From a virus, in IMG/VR virus record IMGVR_UViG_3300045118_000151, positions 1 to 42,944 of that record: a stretch of 42,944 nucleotides of DNA. One strand, 5' to 3'. A program made the position numbers and the translations under genes. Below the pieces are notes generated by a model, which was given only the letters and a program-made list of their open reading frames with translations, made no database searches and had not been told where the DNA came from. Shown here one piece after another: positions 1-8,087 of the stretch; position 1 is the stretch's first letter, and every line of letters starts with the position of its first letter.

Positions 1-998
1 CTTGAGAGGGTTATACCTGTCGCTTTTATTCCATTAATTATTGAGTTCATCCCTGTTGTATTATATCTACTTGTTGAATTTGTTCCTGTCAAAACCGCAC
101 CAGCAACACCAAAAATTATTCCAGTCACACATCCGTGAACTACATTATTAGTAAATGTTGAATTACAAACAGCATTAATGTAATATCCTGTGGCTGCGAT
201 TGTTTGAATTAAGCAGTGGTCTATTGTATGGCTTCCTGCTACATCTATTTGAATTGAGTTTCCTGCCTGTGAAGCAATATAAGCAGTATAGGTAATTGAA
301 TTGGCTATGTAAGCTGTTGTTGAAATGGGTTTCTGATAAGTATTGAAAGTTGAATAACTAATCACATTTGTGGTGGTTGAATAAGTAATCGCATATTGGG
401 TTTCCACTACATTCACTTTGTTGAGTGTTAATACAGTTGTTCCCCCGCAATAATAAAAAGTCCAAGTAGCAGTTCTGCTTGCGCCATTTCCTTTCATCCA
501 CGTTTCTCCGTCCTGGGTGGGTGTTCCTGATAAATTCCAACCACCAGAAACTGTGACGTTCTTTGAATTAATATAACAAGTATAGGTTGTAGCAGTCCAG
601 TTCCCTGTATCCGTAACTATATTTGCTTTCAATAAACTATTAACTGTTCCGCTTGTTCCATAGTATTTTTGTTCAAGTGTTAAGGAAGCTGCAACTACTG
701 CTTGAACTCTATAAAAAGTTTCCATAGAACCATTTCCAGTAGCAGAAGGCTTACCAATATAATCTCCTACAGCCACTGTGCCAACTAAACTGACAGAAGT
801 AGTGACTGTTGTAGAACCGTCTGTAAATACAATATTTCCAGAACCTACTGAACTTGGTGCGGAAGTCTTGGCTAATCTCAATTCATCTCCTGTTGACCAA
901 AGTGTTGCCACCTTATTGTGTGTTTTATAAGGATTTCCTGAACTGCCATCTCCTGTTGAATCGTTTCCACTAACTAAATCTACATAATAAATTGTCAT
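1..998 (-). CDS. Tail fibre/spike, beta-helix type (partial, runs off window start)
   Basis: Open reading frame from an ATG at 998 that stays open to base 1 (332 codons seen). The N-terminus MTIYYVDLVSGNDSTGDGSS resembles the opening of many right-handed parallel beta-helix (pectate-lyase-like) proteins. The rest is a Ser/Thr/Asn-rich beta-repeat sequence, as in fibres and tailspikes that bind or degrade host surface glycans. The ATG overlaps the stop of the preceding gene as ATGA, so translation is coupled. The C-terminal half is probably the partial gene at the other end of the window. The enzymatic or binding target cannot be read from the sequence. Confidence 0.75.
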   Translation of the reverse strand, partial: MTIYYVDLVSGNDSTGDGSSGNPYKTHNKVATLWSTGDELRLAKTSAPSSVGSGNIVFTDGSTTVTTSVSLVGTVAVGDYIGKPSATGNGSMETFYRVQAVVAASLTLEQKYYGTSGTVNSLLKANIVTDTGNWTATTYTCYINSKNVTVSGGWNLSGTPTQDGETWMKGNGASRTATWTFYYCGGTTVLTLNKVNVVETQYAITYSTTTNVISYSTFNTYQKPISTTAYIANSITYTAYIASQAGNSIQIDVAGSHTIDHCLIQTIAATGYYINAVCNSTFTNNVVHGCVTGIIFGVAGAVLTGTNSTSRYNTTGMNSIINGIKATGITLS

Positions 999-1423
999 TT
1001 GGTCACCTCTAAAATTAAGACTATTTGCCTAATTGTTGAACTGCTATCCACATTATAAGCTAAAACATCTCCGCTTGTAACAGAAGTAATCCAGCCAGTT
1101 AAATTATCCGACGAAGTAATTTGTGAAGAAGACAGACTTGGCTTTGTTCCAGATGTTATTATTGTATCAGTCACTGTTGGAATTGCATTTGCTTTTTTCC
1201 ATATATCAAAAACTATGCTTCCAGAAGTATCTCCTGTTAATCTCCATTTATTTATTGTGCAGGTGTATGGAGCAGTATAATATCCTTTCAAACCTGTTGT
1301 TAATGCATCTGTTCCATTATCTACAACTATTCCTAATGTAGATGATTGAGTTATAGGAGTTGAAGTTCCTCCTGCTCCGACCAAATCAAAGCGAGCCGTT
1401 AAAGGATTAAATTTAAATCCCAT
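995..1423 (-). CDS. Tail fibre-associated virion protein with KFNP N-terminus
   Basis: 142 residues. It begins MGFKFNPLTARFDLV, a short signature (x-KFNP-x-TG-x-x-D) seen at the N-terminus of many phage virion and fibre accessory proteins. The rest is a beta-rich Ser/Thr sequence that could form a jelly-roll-like domain. A paralogue with the same N-terminal signature lies at 41076-41453. In both places it follows a gene with an IGAVE(I/L)K motif and precedes a repeat-rich fibre, so the cassette is duplicated. It overlaps both neighbours by 1-4 bases. Likely role: fibre or adhesin component at the tail tip. Confidence 0.6.
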   Translation of the reverse strand: MGFKFNPLTARFDLVGAGGTSTPITQSSTLGIVVDNGTDALTTGLKGYYTAPYTCTINKWRLTGDTSGSIVFDIWKKANAIPTVTDTIITSGTKPSLSSSQITSSDNLTGWITSVTSGDVLAYNVDSSSTIRQIVLILEVTK

Positions 1424-2091
1424 TAAGATTTTGTAACAGACAATAAATTTCCAGCAGTATCATAAGCCATAGCTAAACTGCTGATAGTTGAACCTGTCGC
1501 ACCCCCCAATTTAAATATCGAACTCGTCAAATTATTTGATGTGTCATAAGAACAAGTAATGTAATCATATTGACTTGGAACTAAAGAATTAATTGTTTGC
1601 AACTGACTTTCAACTGAACTATCTGAAACAGATAAAATTGCATTAACCACATTAACACTTGCTGTATTTGAAACATTCACAGAGGCAGTATTTAATATGT
1701 TAACAGAACTCGTTCCAGTATATGTTACTGGAATGCTTGAATTTGTCACATTTACATCAAAACTTGAATTAGTTATCCCTATATTTCCTGAAATTACTTG
1801 AGAACCATCAGTGATAGCCTGTAGAATAGCTAAATTACTTGTTTCTGTGGCTACCCCTGTAAGATTTATAGTGCCTGCGACTATATTCACATCTAAAGCC
1901 CCAGAAGTGTCTATATGGGCTCTATTATCAGAACTTGCATCTTTTAACTCTACTGCGCCTATTTCAACATCTCCAGTTAAACTAATAGGCATAGGATCAG
2001 CAACATGAACATTAACAGCAACCTCTCCAGACCCGTCTGTTACAAATTTAAATCTTTCTAAATCTCCCCTTACTACGTTGTATATTGTCAT
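1423..2091 (-). CDS. Fibre protein with IGAVELK motif
   Basis: 222 residues, starting MTIYNVVRGD. It has a low-complexity Val/Asn/Ser beta-repeat centre (NVxNTASVNV) and a C-terminal domain ending in DYITCSYDTSNNLTSSIFKL. The IGAVELKDASSDNRA segment and the C-terminal domain match the paralogue at 41453-41881 (IGAVEIKSATTDARA; DYVALSYDGSGNLTSSVYKI). The 222-residue copy has an extra repeat-rich shaft between the two conserved parts. This suggests a modular trimeric fibre shaft. The ATG overlaps nothing upstream; the stop overlaps the next ATG. Confidence 0.6.
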   Translation of the reverse strand: MTIYNVVRGDLERFKFVTDGSGEVAVNVHVADPMPISLTGDVEIGAVELKDASSDNRAHIDTSGALDVNIVAGTINLTGVATETSNLAILQAITDGSQVISGNIGITNSSFDVNVTNSSIPVTYTGTSSVNILNTASVNVSNTASVNVVNAILSVSDSSVESQLQTINSLVPSQYDYITCSYDTSNNLTSSIFKLGGATGSTISSLAMAYDTAGNLLSVTKS

Positions 2092-2157
2092 TTTTCCTGT
2101 CTATGGTAGGATTTTTATTTTTGTAAGTTACGGAAACCACTCGCGCAACTAATGAAT

Positions 2158-2346
2158 TTATTTCTTGATAAAATATTCAACTATATCTAAAAGCGGTTTA
2201 GCAATTATTCCAGCAACAGTGCTGTCAATCCAATTATTTGTAACAGCAAATGTGATTAAAGCAGGAACAACCACTTTCAAAAGTTCCTTGTTTCCCTTTA
2301 TCCATTCGCCTACTTTCCAGCCTTCTAAATTAAATCTTGCCATCAT
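2158..2346 (-). CDS. Small membrane protein, holin-like candidate
   Basis: 62 residues. A basic/aromatic N-terminus (EGWKVGEWIKGNKE) is followed by a hydrophobic segment around residues 22-38 and a second amphipathic segment ending in KK. It overlaps the preceding membrane-protein gene. Size, topology and position beside the tail genes would suit a lysis or holin function, but archaeal virus lysis proteins are poorly known, so this is inference. No signal peptide or catalytic motif is visible. Confidence 0.5.
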   Translation of the reverse strand: MMARFNLEGWKVGEWIKGNKELLKVVVPALITFAVTNNWIDSTVAGIIAKPLLDIVEYFIKK

Positions 2347-2567
2347 AGTCCTCCAATTTTAAGTATATTGAGAATAAGATTTGTTGTTAAACTTGCTATT
2401 GCAACCCCGAGAATGGCCCATAAAATCTTCTTAGTCCAAGAAACATCAACAGAAATAGAAGCCATATGCATCTCTACCTTAGTCATCCTATGGTTAAGAA
2501 TATCTATTAGTTGCTTTTGATTTGAGCAAAAATCCTGAAATTCTCTGGGTTTTATATATTTTTCCAT
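2343..2567 (-). CDS. Coiled-coil plus C-terminal membrane-anchor protein
   Basis: 74 residues: about 45 N-terminal polar helical residues (KQLIDILNHRMTKVEMHMAS), then one clear transmembrane helix (about 47-69). This is the architecture of XhlA/haemolysin-type phage lysis accessory proteins. No sequence identity to that family is claimed. It heads a two-gene unit with the small membrane protein downstream, overlapping it by 4 bases, and has its own TATA-containing leader upstream. A lysis or envelope role is inferred. Confidence 0.5.
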   Translation of the reverse strand: MEKYIKPREFQDFCSNQKQLIDILNHRMTKVEMHMASISVDVSWTKKILWAILGVAIASLTTNLILNILKIGGL

Positions 2568-2589
2568 TTTATATATAGTTTTTTTTATC

Positions 2590-2619
2590 TTTTAAATATT
2601 TATTTTGTTTTATATAAAT
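2590..2619 (-). promoter_or_regulatory. Promoter/leader block for the membrane-protein pair
   Basis: On the minus strand TTTATATAAAACAAAA is followed by ATTTAAAAG, ending about 23 bases before the ATG at 2567. The same two-part block occurs before the portal gene (17.68 kb) and, less perfectly, at 16.03 and 41.93 kb, which marks it as a conserved late promoter element. Confidence 0.55.
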
Positions 2620-3617
2620 TATAATTCTATTACAGAAAGTGTTCTGTTAGAAGCAAAATTTTCTGTTTGTGTTCCCCCCCTTCTCCACTGTAATTTAACT
2701 GTATGTGCGTCTGCCGAAGCTGTTGTAACCCAATTAAAAGATAAACATAAATTAATACTATCGTCAGCATCTGGTTGTTCTACTGACCTTGAAGCGACAG
2801 CACTTCCATCAATTACTAATTGAGTATATAAAAGAGCCCCAACATCGGAAGAACCCCCCTCTACTGAAGCAAGAATTAAAATTGGTCTCCCGCTTGTAGT
2901 AATTGTAACTTCCATATTAGGCATATCTTCATAAGAAGAATTAGTTGTATAAACATAATCTGAAGCATTTGCTTGAATAATATTTTGTCCGATAGCATCA
3001 ACATAATTTTTAGTAGCGGCACAATCAGAGGAAGTGGGCTCGCCAACAGCCATTATTACAGCACTGGCGCACCTTAATTCTGTAATATTATCTCTTAATT
3101 GAACAAAATCTCCGCCAGTTGAATTATCCCAAGTATTCGCTCTAATTATTGAACCCTCATCATCATTTCCCACTGATAAAGCACCGACAGCTATTTCAGA
3201 ATTAGTTGAACCTGTGGGTCTTCCCCAAATAAGCATATCTCTCGAAGAGTCTGTGCTGGTAGTTAATTTAATTAATTCTAATTCGTCACTTCTGGTAACA
3301 GTAACATCTTTAGATATTAAAGTGTCAATATATCCAACACTACAAGTTATATCTCCCCCCGTAATATCGTTTGCGGAAACCCCGGTAGAAGCAGTTAAAA
3401 TATCACATAATATATTTGTTCCACAAGTTATATTCCCATCAACATTCATATTACCAGTTATATTTGCAGTTCCAGCGGTTAGAACGTTTATACTTGCTGT
3501 TCCTATTTGAGCATTATTAGCTATAATTGTTGAAGTAGAATAATAATCTACATCAAGGTTTCCGACATTTAAAATGTCTTTTCCTTTCATATCTAAATCT
3601 ACATATGTTTCTGCCAT
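2619..3617 (-). CDS. Tail fibre with C-terminal receptor-binding-like domain
   Basis: 332 residues. The N-terminal half is a beta-repeat shaft (short repeats such as ANITGNMNVDGNITC, GGDITC). About residue 200 there is an ATKNYVD motif, common in phage tail fibres just before a C-terminal domain. The last 120 residues (YTTNSSYEDMPN to LSVIEL) look like a compact jelly-roll head domain with a terminal hydrophobic strand, typical of trimeric tail tips. It sits directly after the tail hub gene (1-base overlap). Probable role: host recognition. Confidence 0.6.
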   Translation of the reverse strand: MAETYVDLDMKGKDILNVGNLDVDYYSTSTIIANNAQIGTASINVLTAGTANITGNMNVDGNITCGTNILCDILTASTGVSANDITGGDITCSVGYIDTLISKDVTVTRSDELELIKLTTSTDSSRDMLIWGRPTGSTNSEIAVGALSVGNDDEGSIIRANTWDNSTGGDFVQLRDNITELRCASAVIMAVGEPTSSDCAATKNYVDAIGQNIIQANASDYVYTTNSSYEDMPNMEVTITTSGRPILILASVEGGSSDVGALLYTQLVIDGSAVASRSVEQPDADDSINLCLSFNWVTTASADAHTVKLQWRRGGTQTENFASNRTLSVIEL

Positions 3618-6600
3618 TATTGACTTTTAACAAATTGTCTTTGGTAAACCTCTGCGTTTATTTTCATTCTGTTAATATCTGAACCAGTAGGAATTAATTT
3701 AATGCCAACCCAATTACCTACATCTACACCATTTACTTCATTAGTTAAATCTTTTGTTATCTCACTCCCATTTGTCACATTAAACGGGCTTCCGCTAATT
3801 GCTACTTCACTTCCATCTGGTCCCACTAATATGTGCATTTTAGGAGTAGTTGGAAACACATTATCAACAAAACTTACGCTTGTTCCAGAGTGTTCAATAT
3901 AATCTGTTGAAATGCTTGGAGTAAATTTTAAAACAACTTCGTTAACTGCGGCTACATTAGTTGGAAGATAATACTTGAATTGAATTGGGTTGCTAACTGA
4001 GAAATTCCCCGATTGGTCTAAGTGCATAGTATCTGAACTTCCTTGCATATATTTTGATAGGTCTTGATTTCTTTGCCTTTCTGCCTGCATTTGCTCAATA
4101 AATTCAAGAGAAACATTAGCACATTCAATCTCCATAGTAAGTGCACCATATTCATCACGATATTCTATTGAAACAATTCTATAATCTCCATTTATACTGG
4201 CTTCACTATCAACTATTGTAACAACATCTCCTATATCTAAATTAGCCGCATCAGTCATAGGCTCATCTGGAATTATTTTAATTCTCTCAATAGGGTCTGC
4301 GTGATCAACTAAGAAACCACTGGCAACCAATTCTGCTGTTTCTAAATCTGTTAAAGTCCTATCAATTTGCGTGCTTTCAACTAATCCATAAGTAGATATC
4401 GAACTTCCAGATTGAGGTGAACTTGATAAAAAATACCTTTCCACATAGTTGTCTTTCTTATGCGGATAGGCAGTTGAACTGCTAACTCCCCTTGAACAAC
4501 CTGTTAAATTATTTGAAGATTTTCCAGAATAATTGATAACTTCTTCTGCAATTCTAATAGTCCCTGAACTCGGAAAACTACTTGCATCCATTAAACCGAT
4601 GGTTGAATTAGTATCAGCAATATTTGCACTTAAAAAACTACTTTGTGTTGATGCCTGATAAGTTGAAGTTTTTAATTGGTTATCCCCATCTCCGAAGCCT
4701 AAGCAGTTGCCCGACCAGATACATTTATTATTTCTTCTAATAAAAAATACATGATTTGGAACAGTAATATCATAAATTTTTCCCTTATAATTTTCTTCTT
4801 TTTGATGTTTTGATTTTACTCTACATTTTAAATGGGATATATTTACACTTAAAGAATAAGCATTATTTCTTCTTAAATTAAAAGTAAAACCATATCCGCA
4901 TTTTAATAATAATTCAGATACATCTTCAATTAATTTTTTAGAGCAAGAATAATATATGGAAATATTTCCCTGTTTATTATGTGTTTCATCTCCTTCAAAT
5001 AAGATATCTAAAAAATGTTTTATCTGTTCTGTTGATAATTCTTTAATAAATTCTGGAATAAATTTGTCTTTTGCTTTTCCAAATTGTTCAAGATATTTAT
5101 ATAATTGTTTATCATAAAATTCAATTCTATCGGGATTTTTACAAATAAATGGTTTAAACCCCATATTTTGAATAAGGTTTATAATTTTATTAAGATTGGG
5201 ATAATTTTGTGTTATTCTTATCTTATGTCCTTTTTTGATATTCTTATGAAGATTTCCTTCGGATAAATACCAACCCAAAAATTCTAACCACAGTTTCATA
5301 GAAAATTTCTTTTCGGGGTATATTTTAATTTCGTCATGTCCTTTCCCTCTACCAGAATGCCAAGTATTAATTACTTGAGGGAGAATAAATTCCTCTTTAC
5401 CTTGTTTATTCCATTTACAATCCTTTTTAAAATTTAACCATTTTCCAAATATTTCTTTAGATTGTATTCTTTCAAAATTTTTACTCCATATTTTTTTACA
5501 ATAAAGGGCGTGTTCTGGAGTAACTAATAAATCCACATTATCATTTTTATAATGATGCATGATTCCATTATAATCATATTCCTGTTTCGCAATAGGTTTA
5601 TAGTATTCTAATTCTAATGTATTGGGATTTAATGTTGCAACATCGTCAAATAGAGTTAAATCTTTAAAAAATTTATAACCTTGTTTAGTTAAAACTTCAG
5701 TTTTATCATCATAGCAGGTTACATAATTAGACATATTGCTTACATCTTTTTCTCTTGAAGTCCTAACTGCATTTGCTCCTGTTCCAGTAATTGCGAAAGT
5801 TTTAACAGAACTTGTTGAACCTCTTATTGCTGCAAAATTAAAAGTGTCATTATCATAATTATCTGAACTTGATTGGCTTACCCACCATTCATAATTAATT
5901 GCATTAGCTAATGAACCAAGGCAATTCAATTTATTAGCATATTCGTATCTCGTGCTAATTGTTCCCCAGTCTGTTCCAAATATCCCGCCTGTATTTGGTG
6001 TCATAGTCCAAGGAGCTACCCCATTAGCATTAACACTTAAAATTTCTTTTGCTATCGTCTGTGCAGAAACATTATCATACTCAATTCTTTTATCTCCTGA
6101 TTTAATAAATTCTTTATCGAGTAGAATGGCTTCCATTCCAAATCCTTTAGCAGTGCATTCAAATTCTGTTCCATATTCTATAGTTTGTATTCTTCCTTTT
6201 AAAATCATAGAACTTCCCGCATAAAATAGAACTTCTGCCTGTTCTTTAAAATAAACCTTCTCGGCATCTTGTATATCATAGATTTTAATTTCAAATTCAC
6301 TTACTTGATTTTGCTTCTTTAGAATTCTAAAACTATCATAATGGTCAAATAATTCCCAAGTTCCAGCGTTATTTATATAAATTTTATTAGTTTCTATTGC
6401 ATCGAGAGAAACATCAAGTTTTATATTATCTATAATAATGTCGCCATTTGAAAAAGAACTTCCAGAAAATGTTTGAAAAACAATTTTAAACCACGAACAA
6501 CCAAATGAGGGAGACCCATAGGTTCCTCTAATTGATTTAGGGCAACGGAGAACATTCCAGCCAGTATGTAAATAATAATTATCCCAATAATAAAAATTGG

Positions 6601-7540
6601 AAGAATCCGATCCATATTGAATTTCTATTGAATTTATTTTATTAAGCGTGGTTGTGTCTTTTATATAAATACATAAATCTAATTGTTTATTTGTAATAGA
6701 ATAATTTGTAAAAGTTTTATCAAGACTTGAAACCATTCCCGCACTACTCTTAGAAAAAGTTATGGCTCCAGAGCCCTCTACACAAGTAGCAGATGTTGTT
6801 GGAATTAAAACAAAACTATTCCAGCCAGTCAAACTATCACAGGAATCTAATAAGGTATATGCCATATCGCTTGACCTTGTCTCTGCTGTCCCAAATTTAT
6901 CCACGACTGATAAAAACTCATTAATTAAAAGAGAACCTTTTTGAAAATCACTAATACAATAATTTGTATCAGACAAACCTAAAACATTATTATTATTTAC
7001 ATCATATATCCAAGGATTAAATGTTTGTTGGGTTATAACCGAAGGAATACCATAAACTCTAAATTGCATATCGCTTCCTGTTGTAGTGGTCCATGTGCTT
7101 CCACTATCTGAACTTTGTCTATAAATTCCTCCAGAATAACCACCCCCAACAAATTGAATATAATCTCTAATATAATTAAATGCATTTCCACCCGTAATTG
7201 AACAAATTAAATTATATTGGGTGTTTGGAGATAAGATATTGTTTGTTGAAGTAGTTGGCGCATAAGTATTTATCCAACTTGATGTTGATAAAGTCGTTCC
7301 TCCAACAAAGGAAGAAATAGCTGTTCCTCCAGAAAGTTGTTCTTGTGTTCTAATTTGAATATTTAATTCTCCAGGAGAACCTTCTATTTCTCCATAAATA
7401 TCTATTCTTGTAGGATAAAAGGCCTCATTTGTTCCTGTTGACCCAATAGTAAATCCTTGCGCTCTCCAATTCCCCGCATAAAAAGCATCAGAAGTGCTTC
7501 CTGTTTCATAATATTCATATTTTTTTAAAATTGAAGTCAT
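3617..7540 (-). CDS. Tail hub/tip protein (siphovirus Gp37/Tal-like) interrupted by an intein
   Basis: 1307 residues encoded; about 970 after removal of a 337-residue intein (residues 609-945). The N-terminal ~380 residues are beta-sandwich modules. The centre (about 390-608, DHYDSFRILKKQNQVSEFEI onward, and EKDVSNMSNYVT) and the part after the intein (CLGFGDGDNQLKTS, then ERYFLSSSPQ and TDLETAELVASGFLVDH) resemble siphovirus ReqiPepy6 Gp37-like/tail-associated hub proteins. The intein sits exactly in the conserved YVxxLGxGxGxNQL stretch. The gene follows the Dit-position gene (ATGA overlap). Role: baseplate hub closing the tail tube and holding the fibres. Confidence 0.7.
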   Translation of the reverse strand: MTSILKKYEYYETGSTSDAFYAGNWRAQGFTIGSTGTNEAFYPTRIDIYGEIEGSPGELNIQIRTQEQLSGGTAISSFVGGTTLSTSSWINTYAPTTSTNNILSPNTQYNLICSITGGNAFNYIRDYIQFVGGGYSGGIYRQSSDSGSTWTTTTGSDMQFRVYGIPSVITQQTFNPWIYDVNNNNVLGLSDTNYCISDFQKGSLLINEFLSVVDKFGTAETRSSDMAYTLLDSCDSLTGWNSFVLIPTTSATCVEGSGAITFSKSSAGMVSSLDKTFTNYSITNKQLDLCIYIKDTTTLNKINSIEIQYGSDSSNFYYWDNYYLHTGWNVLRCPKSIRGTYGSPSFGCSWFKIVFQTFSGSSFSNGDIIIDNIKLDVSLDAIETNKIYINNAGTWELFDHYDSFRILKKQNQVSEFEIKIYDIQDAEKVYFKEQAEVLFYAGSSMILKGRIQTIEYGTEFECTAKGFGMEAILLDKEFIKSGDKRIEYDNVSAQTIAKEILSVNANGVAPWTMTPNTGGIFGTDWGTISTRYEYANKLNCLGSLANAINYEWWVSQSSSDNYDNDTFNFAAIRGSTSSVKTFAITGTGANAVRTSREKDVSNMSNYVTCYDDKTEVLTKQGYKFFKDLTLFDDVATLNPNTLELEYYKPIAKQEYDYNGIMHHYKNDNVDLLVTPEHALYCKKIWSKNFERIQSKEIFGKWLNFKKDCKWNKQGKEEFILPQVINTWHSGRGKGHDEIKIYPEKKFSMKLWLEFLGWYLSEGNLHKNIKKGHKIRITQNYPNLNKIINLIQNMGFKPFICKNPDRIEFYDKQLYKYLEQFGKAKDKFIPEFIKELSTEQIKHFLDILFEGDETHNKQGNISIYYSCSKKLIEDVSELLLKCGYGFTFNLRRNNAYSLSVNISHLKCRVKSKHQKEENYKGKIYDITVPNHVFFIRRNNKCIWSGNCLGFGDGDNQLKTSTYQASTQSSFLSANIADTNSTIGLMDASSFPSSGTIRIAEEVINYSGKSSNNLTGCSRGVSSSTAYPHKKDNYVERYFLSSSPQSGSSISTYGLVESTQIDRTLTDLETAELVASGFLVDHADPIERIKIIPDEPMTDAANLDIGDVVTIVDSEASINGDYRIVSIEYRDEYGALTMEIECANVSLEFIEQMQAERQRNQDLSKYMQGSSDTMHLDQSGNFSVSNPIQFKYYLPTNVAAVNEVVLKFTPSISTDYIEHSGTSVSFVDNVFPTTPKMHILVGPDGSEVAISGSPFNVTNGSEITKDLTNEVNGVDVGNWVGIKLIPTGSDINRMKINAEVYQRQFVKSQ
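4706..5716 (-). mobile_element. In-frame intein with LAGLIDADG homing endonuclease
   Basis: 337 residues. The first residue is Cys (CYDDKTEVLTKQGYKFF, block A). Block B is NVDLLVTPEHALYC (T-x-x-H). Two LAGLIDADG motifs follow, LEFLGWYLSEGN and FLDILFEGDE. Block F is IYDITVPNHVFFI, and the terminus is KCIWSGN followed by Cys as the +1 extein residue. All splicing and endonuclease blocks look intact, so it should both splice and home. The penultimate residue is Gly rather than the usual His, a known but uncommon variant. Confidence 0.92.
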
Positions 7541-8058
7541 CTTGGATTTCCAACATAAATAGACAAATCAACCTGAATTTTTGCTATTCCTGTATTGCCT
7601 GTCTGACTTATGTTGCCCCAGTTGTCTAAATTCTTGCTTCCAGCAATAAAACTTACTTCTTCTAAAAAACACTGTGTTGTTGAACTACTCATCGTTATAT
7701 TATCAATAGTTAAACTATTTAATGCTCCCTTATCTCCACCAACATTTCCTGAACTGCACATACTTCTTAATTGCCAAGCTCTATTCCAAGCAGATTGATT
7801 AGAACCTGTTCCGTCTGCAAGCCAACCCCTTATTTTAATTGTATCTTCAACTCTCTTTAAATCCATTATAAAAGATTTTCCAACATCTGAACCAGAACCC
7901 AACTGAGTATTTGGAGATTGAGGAATTGCTGTTTTAATTAAACTTTTTTTTGTATTTACTGTTATTTCTTCCGCATTTATTGGAATTGATGTGCTTCCTG
8001 TTCCTGAATACCAAGAACTACTCGGTATTGATTTTACTAACACTATTTGATTTGTCAT
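7537..8058 (-). CDS. Distal tail/baseplate protein (Dit position)
   Basis: 173 residues between the tape measure and the hub gene, where siphoviruses encode Dit. Beta-rich, with MDLKRVEDTIKIRGWLADG then AWNRAWQLRSMCSS, a pattern seen in uncharacterised archaeal and phage tail proteins that define an adapter ring. I recognise no catalytic motif. The stop overlaps the hub ATG. A TATA-like AAATATAAAAAGAT precedes it, so an internal promoter is possible. Confidence 0.5.
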   Translation of the reverse strand: MTNQIVLVKSIPSSSWYSGTGSTSIPINAEEITVNTKKSLIKTAIPQSPNTQLGSGSDVGKSFIMDLKRVEDTIKIRGWLADGTGSNQSAWNRAWQLRSMCSSGNVGGDKGALNSLTIDNITMSSSTTQCFLEEVSFIAGSKNLDNWGNISQTGNTGIAKIQVDLSIYVGNPR

Positions 8059-8087
8059 ATTTTAATTAGTTTTCTATCTTTTTATAT

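Noticed and set aside
2165-2362. Plus-strand ORF antisense to the membrane-protein gene
   Set aside because: Shadow of the minus-strand genes; no ribosome binding site or promoter. The same applies to other long plus-strand frames in the tape measure (8326-9429) and scaffold (14522-14839) genes.
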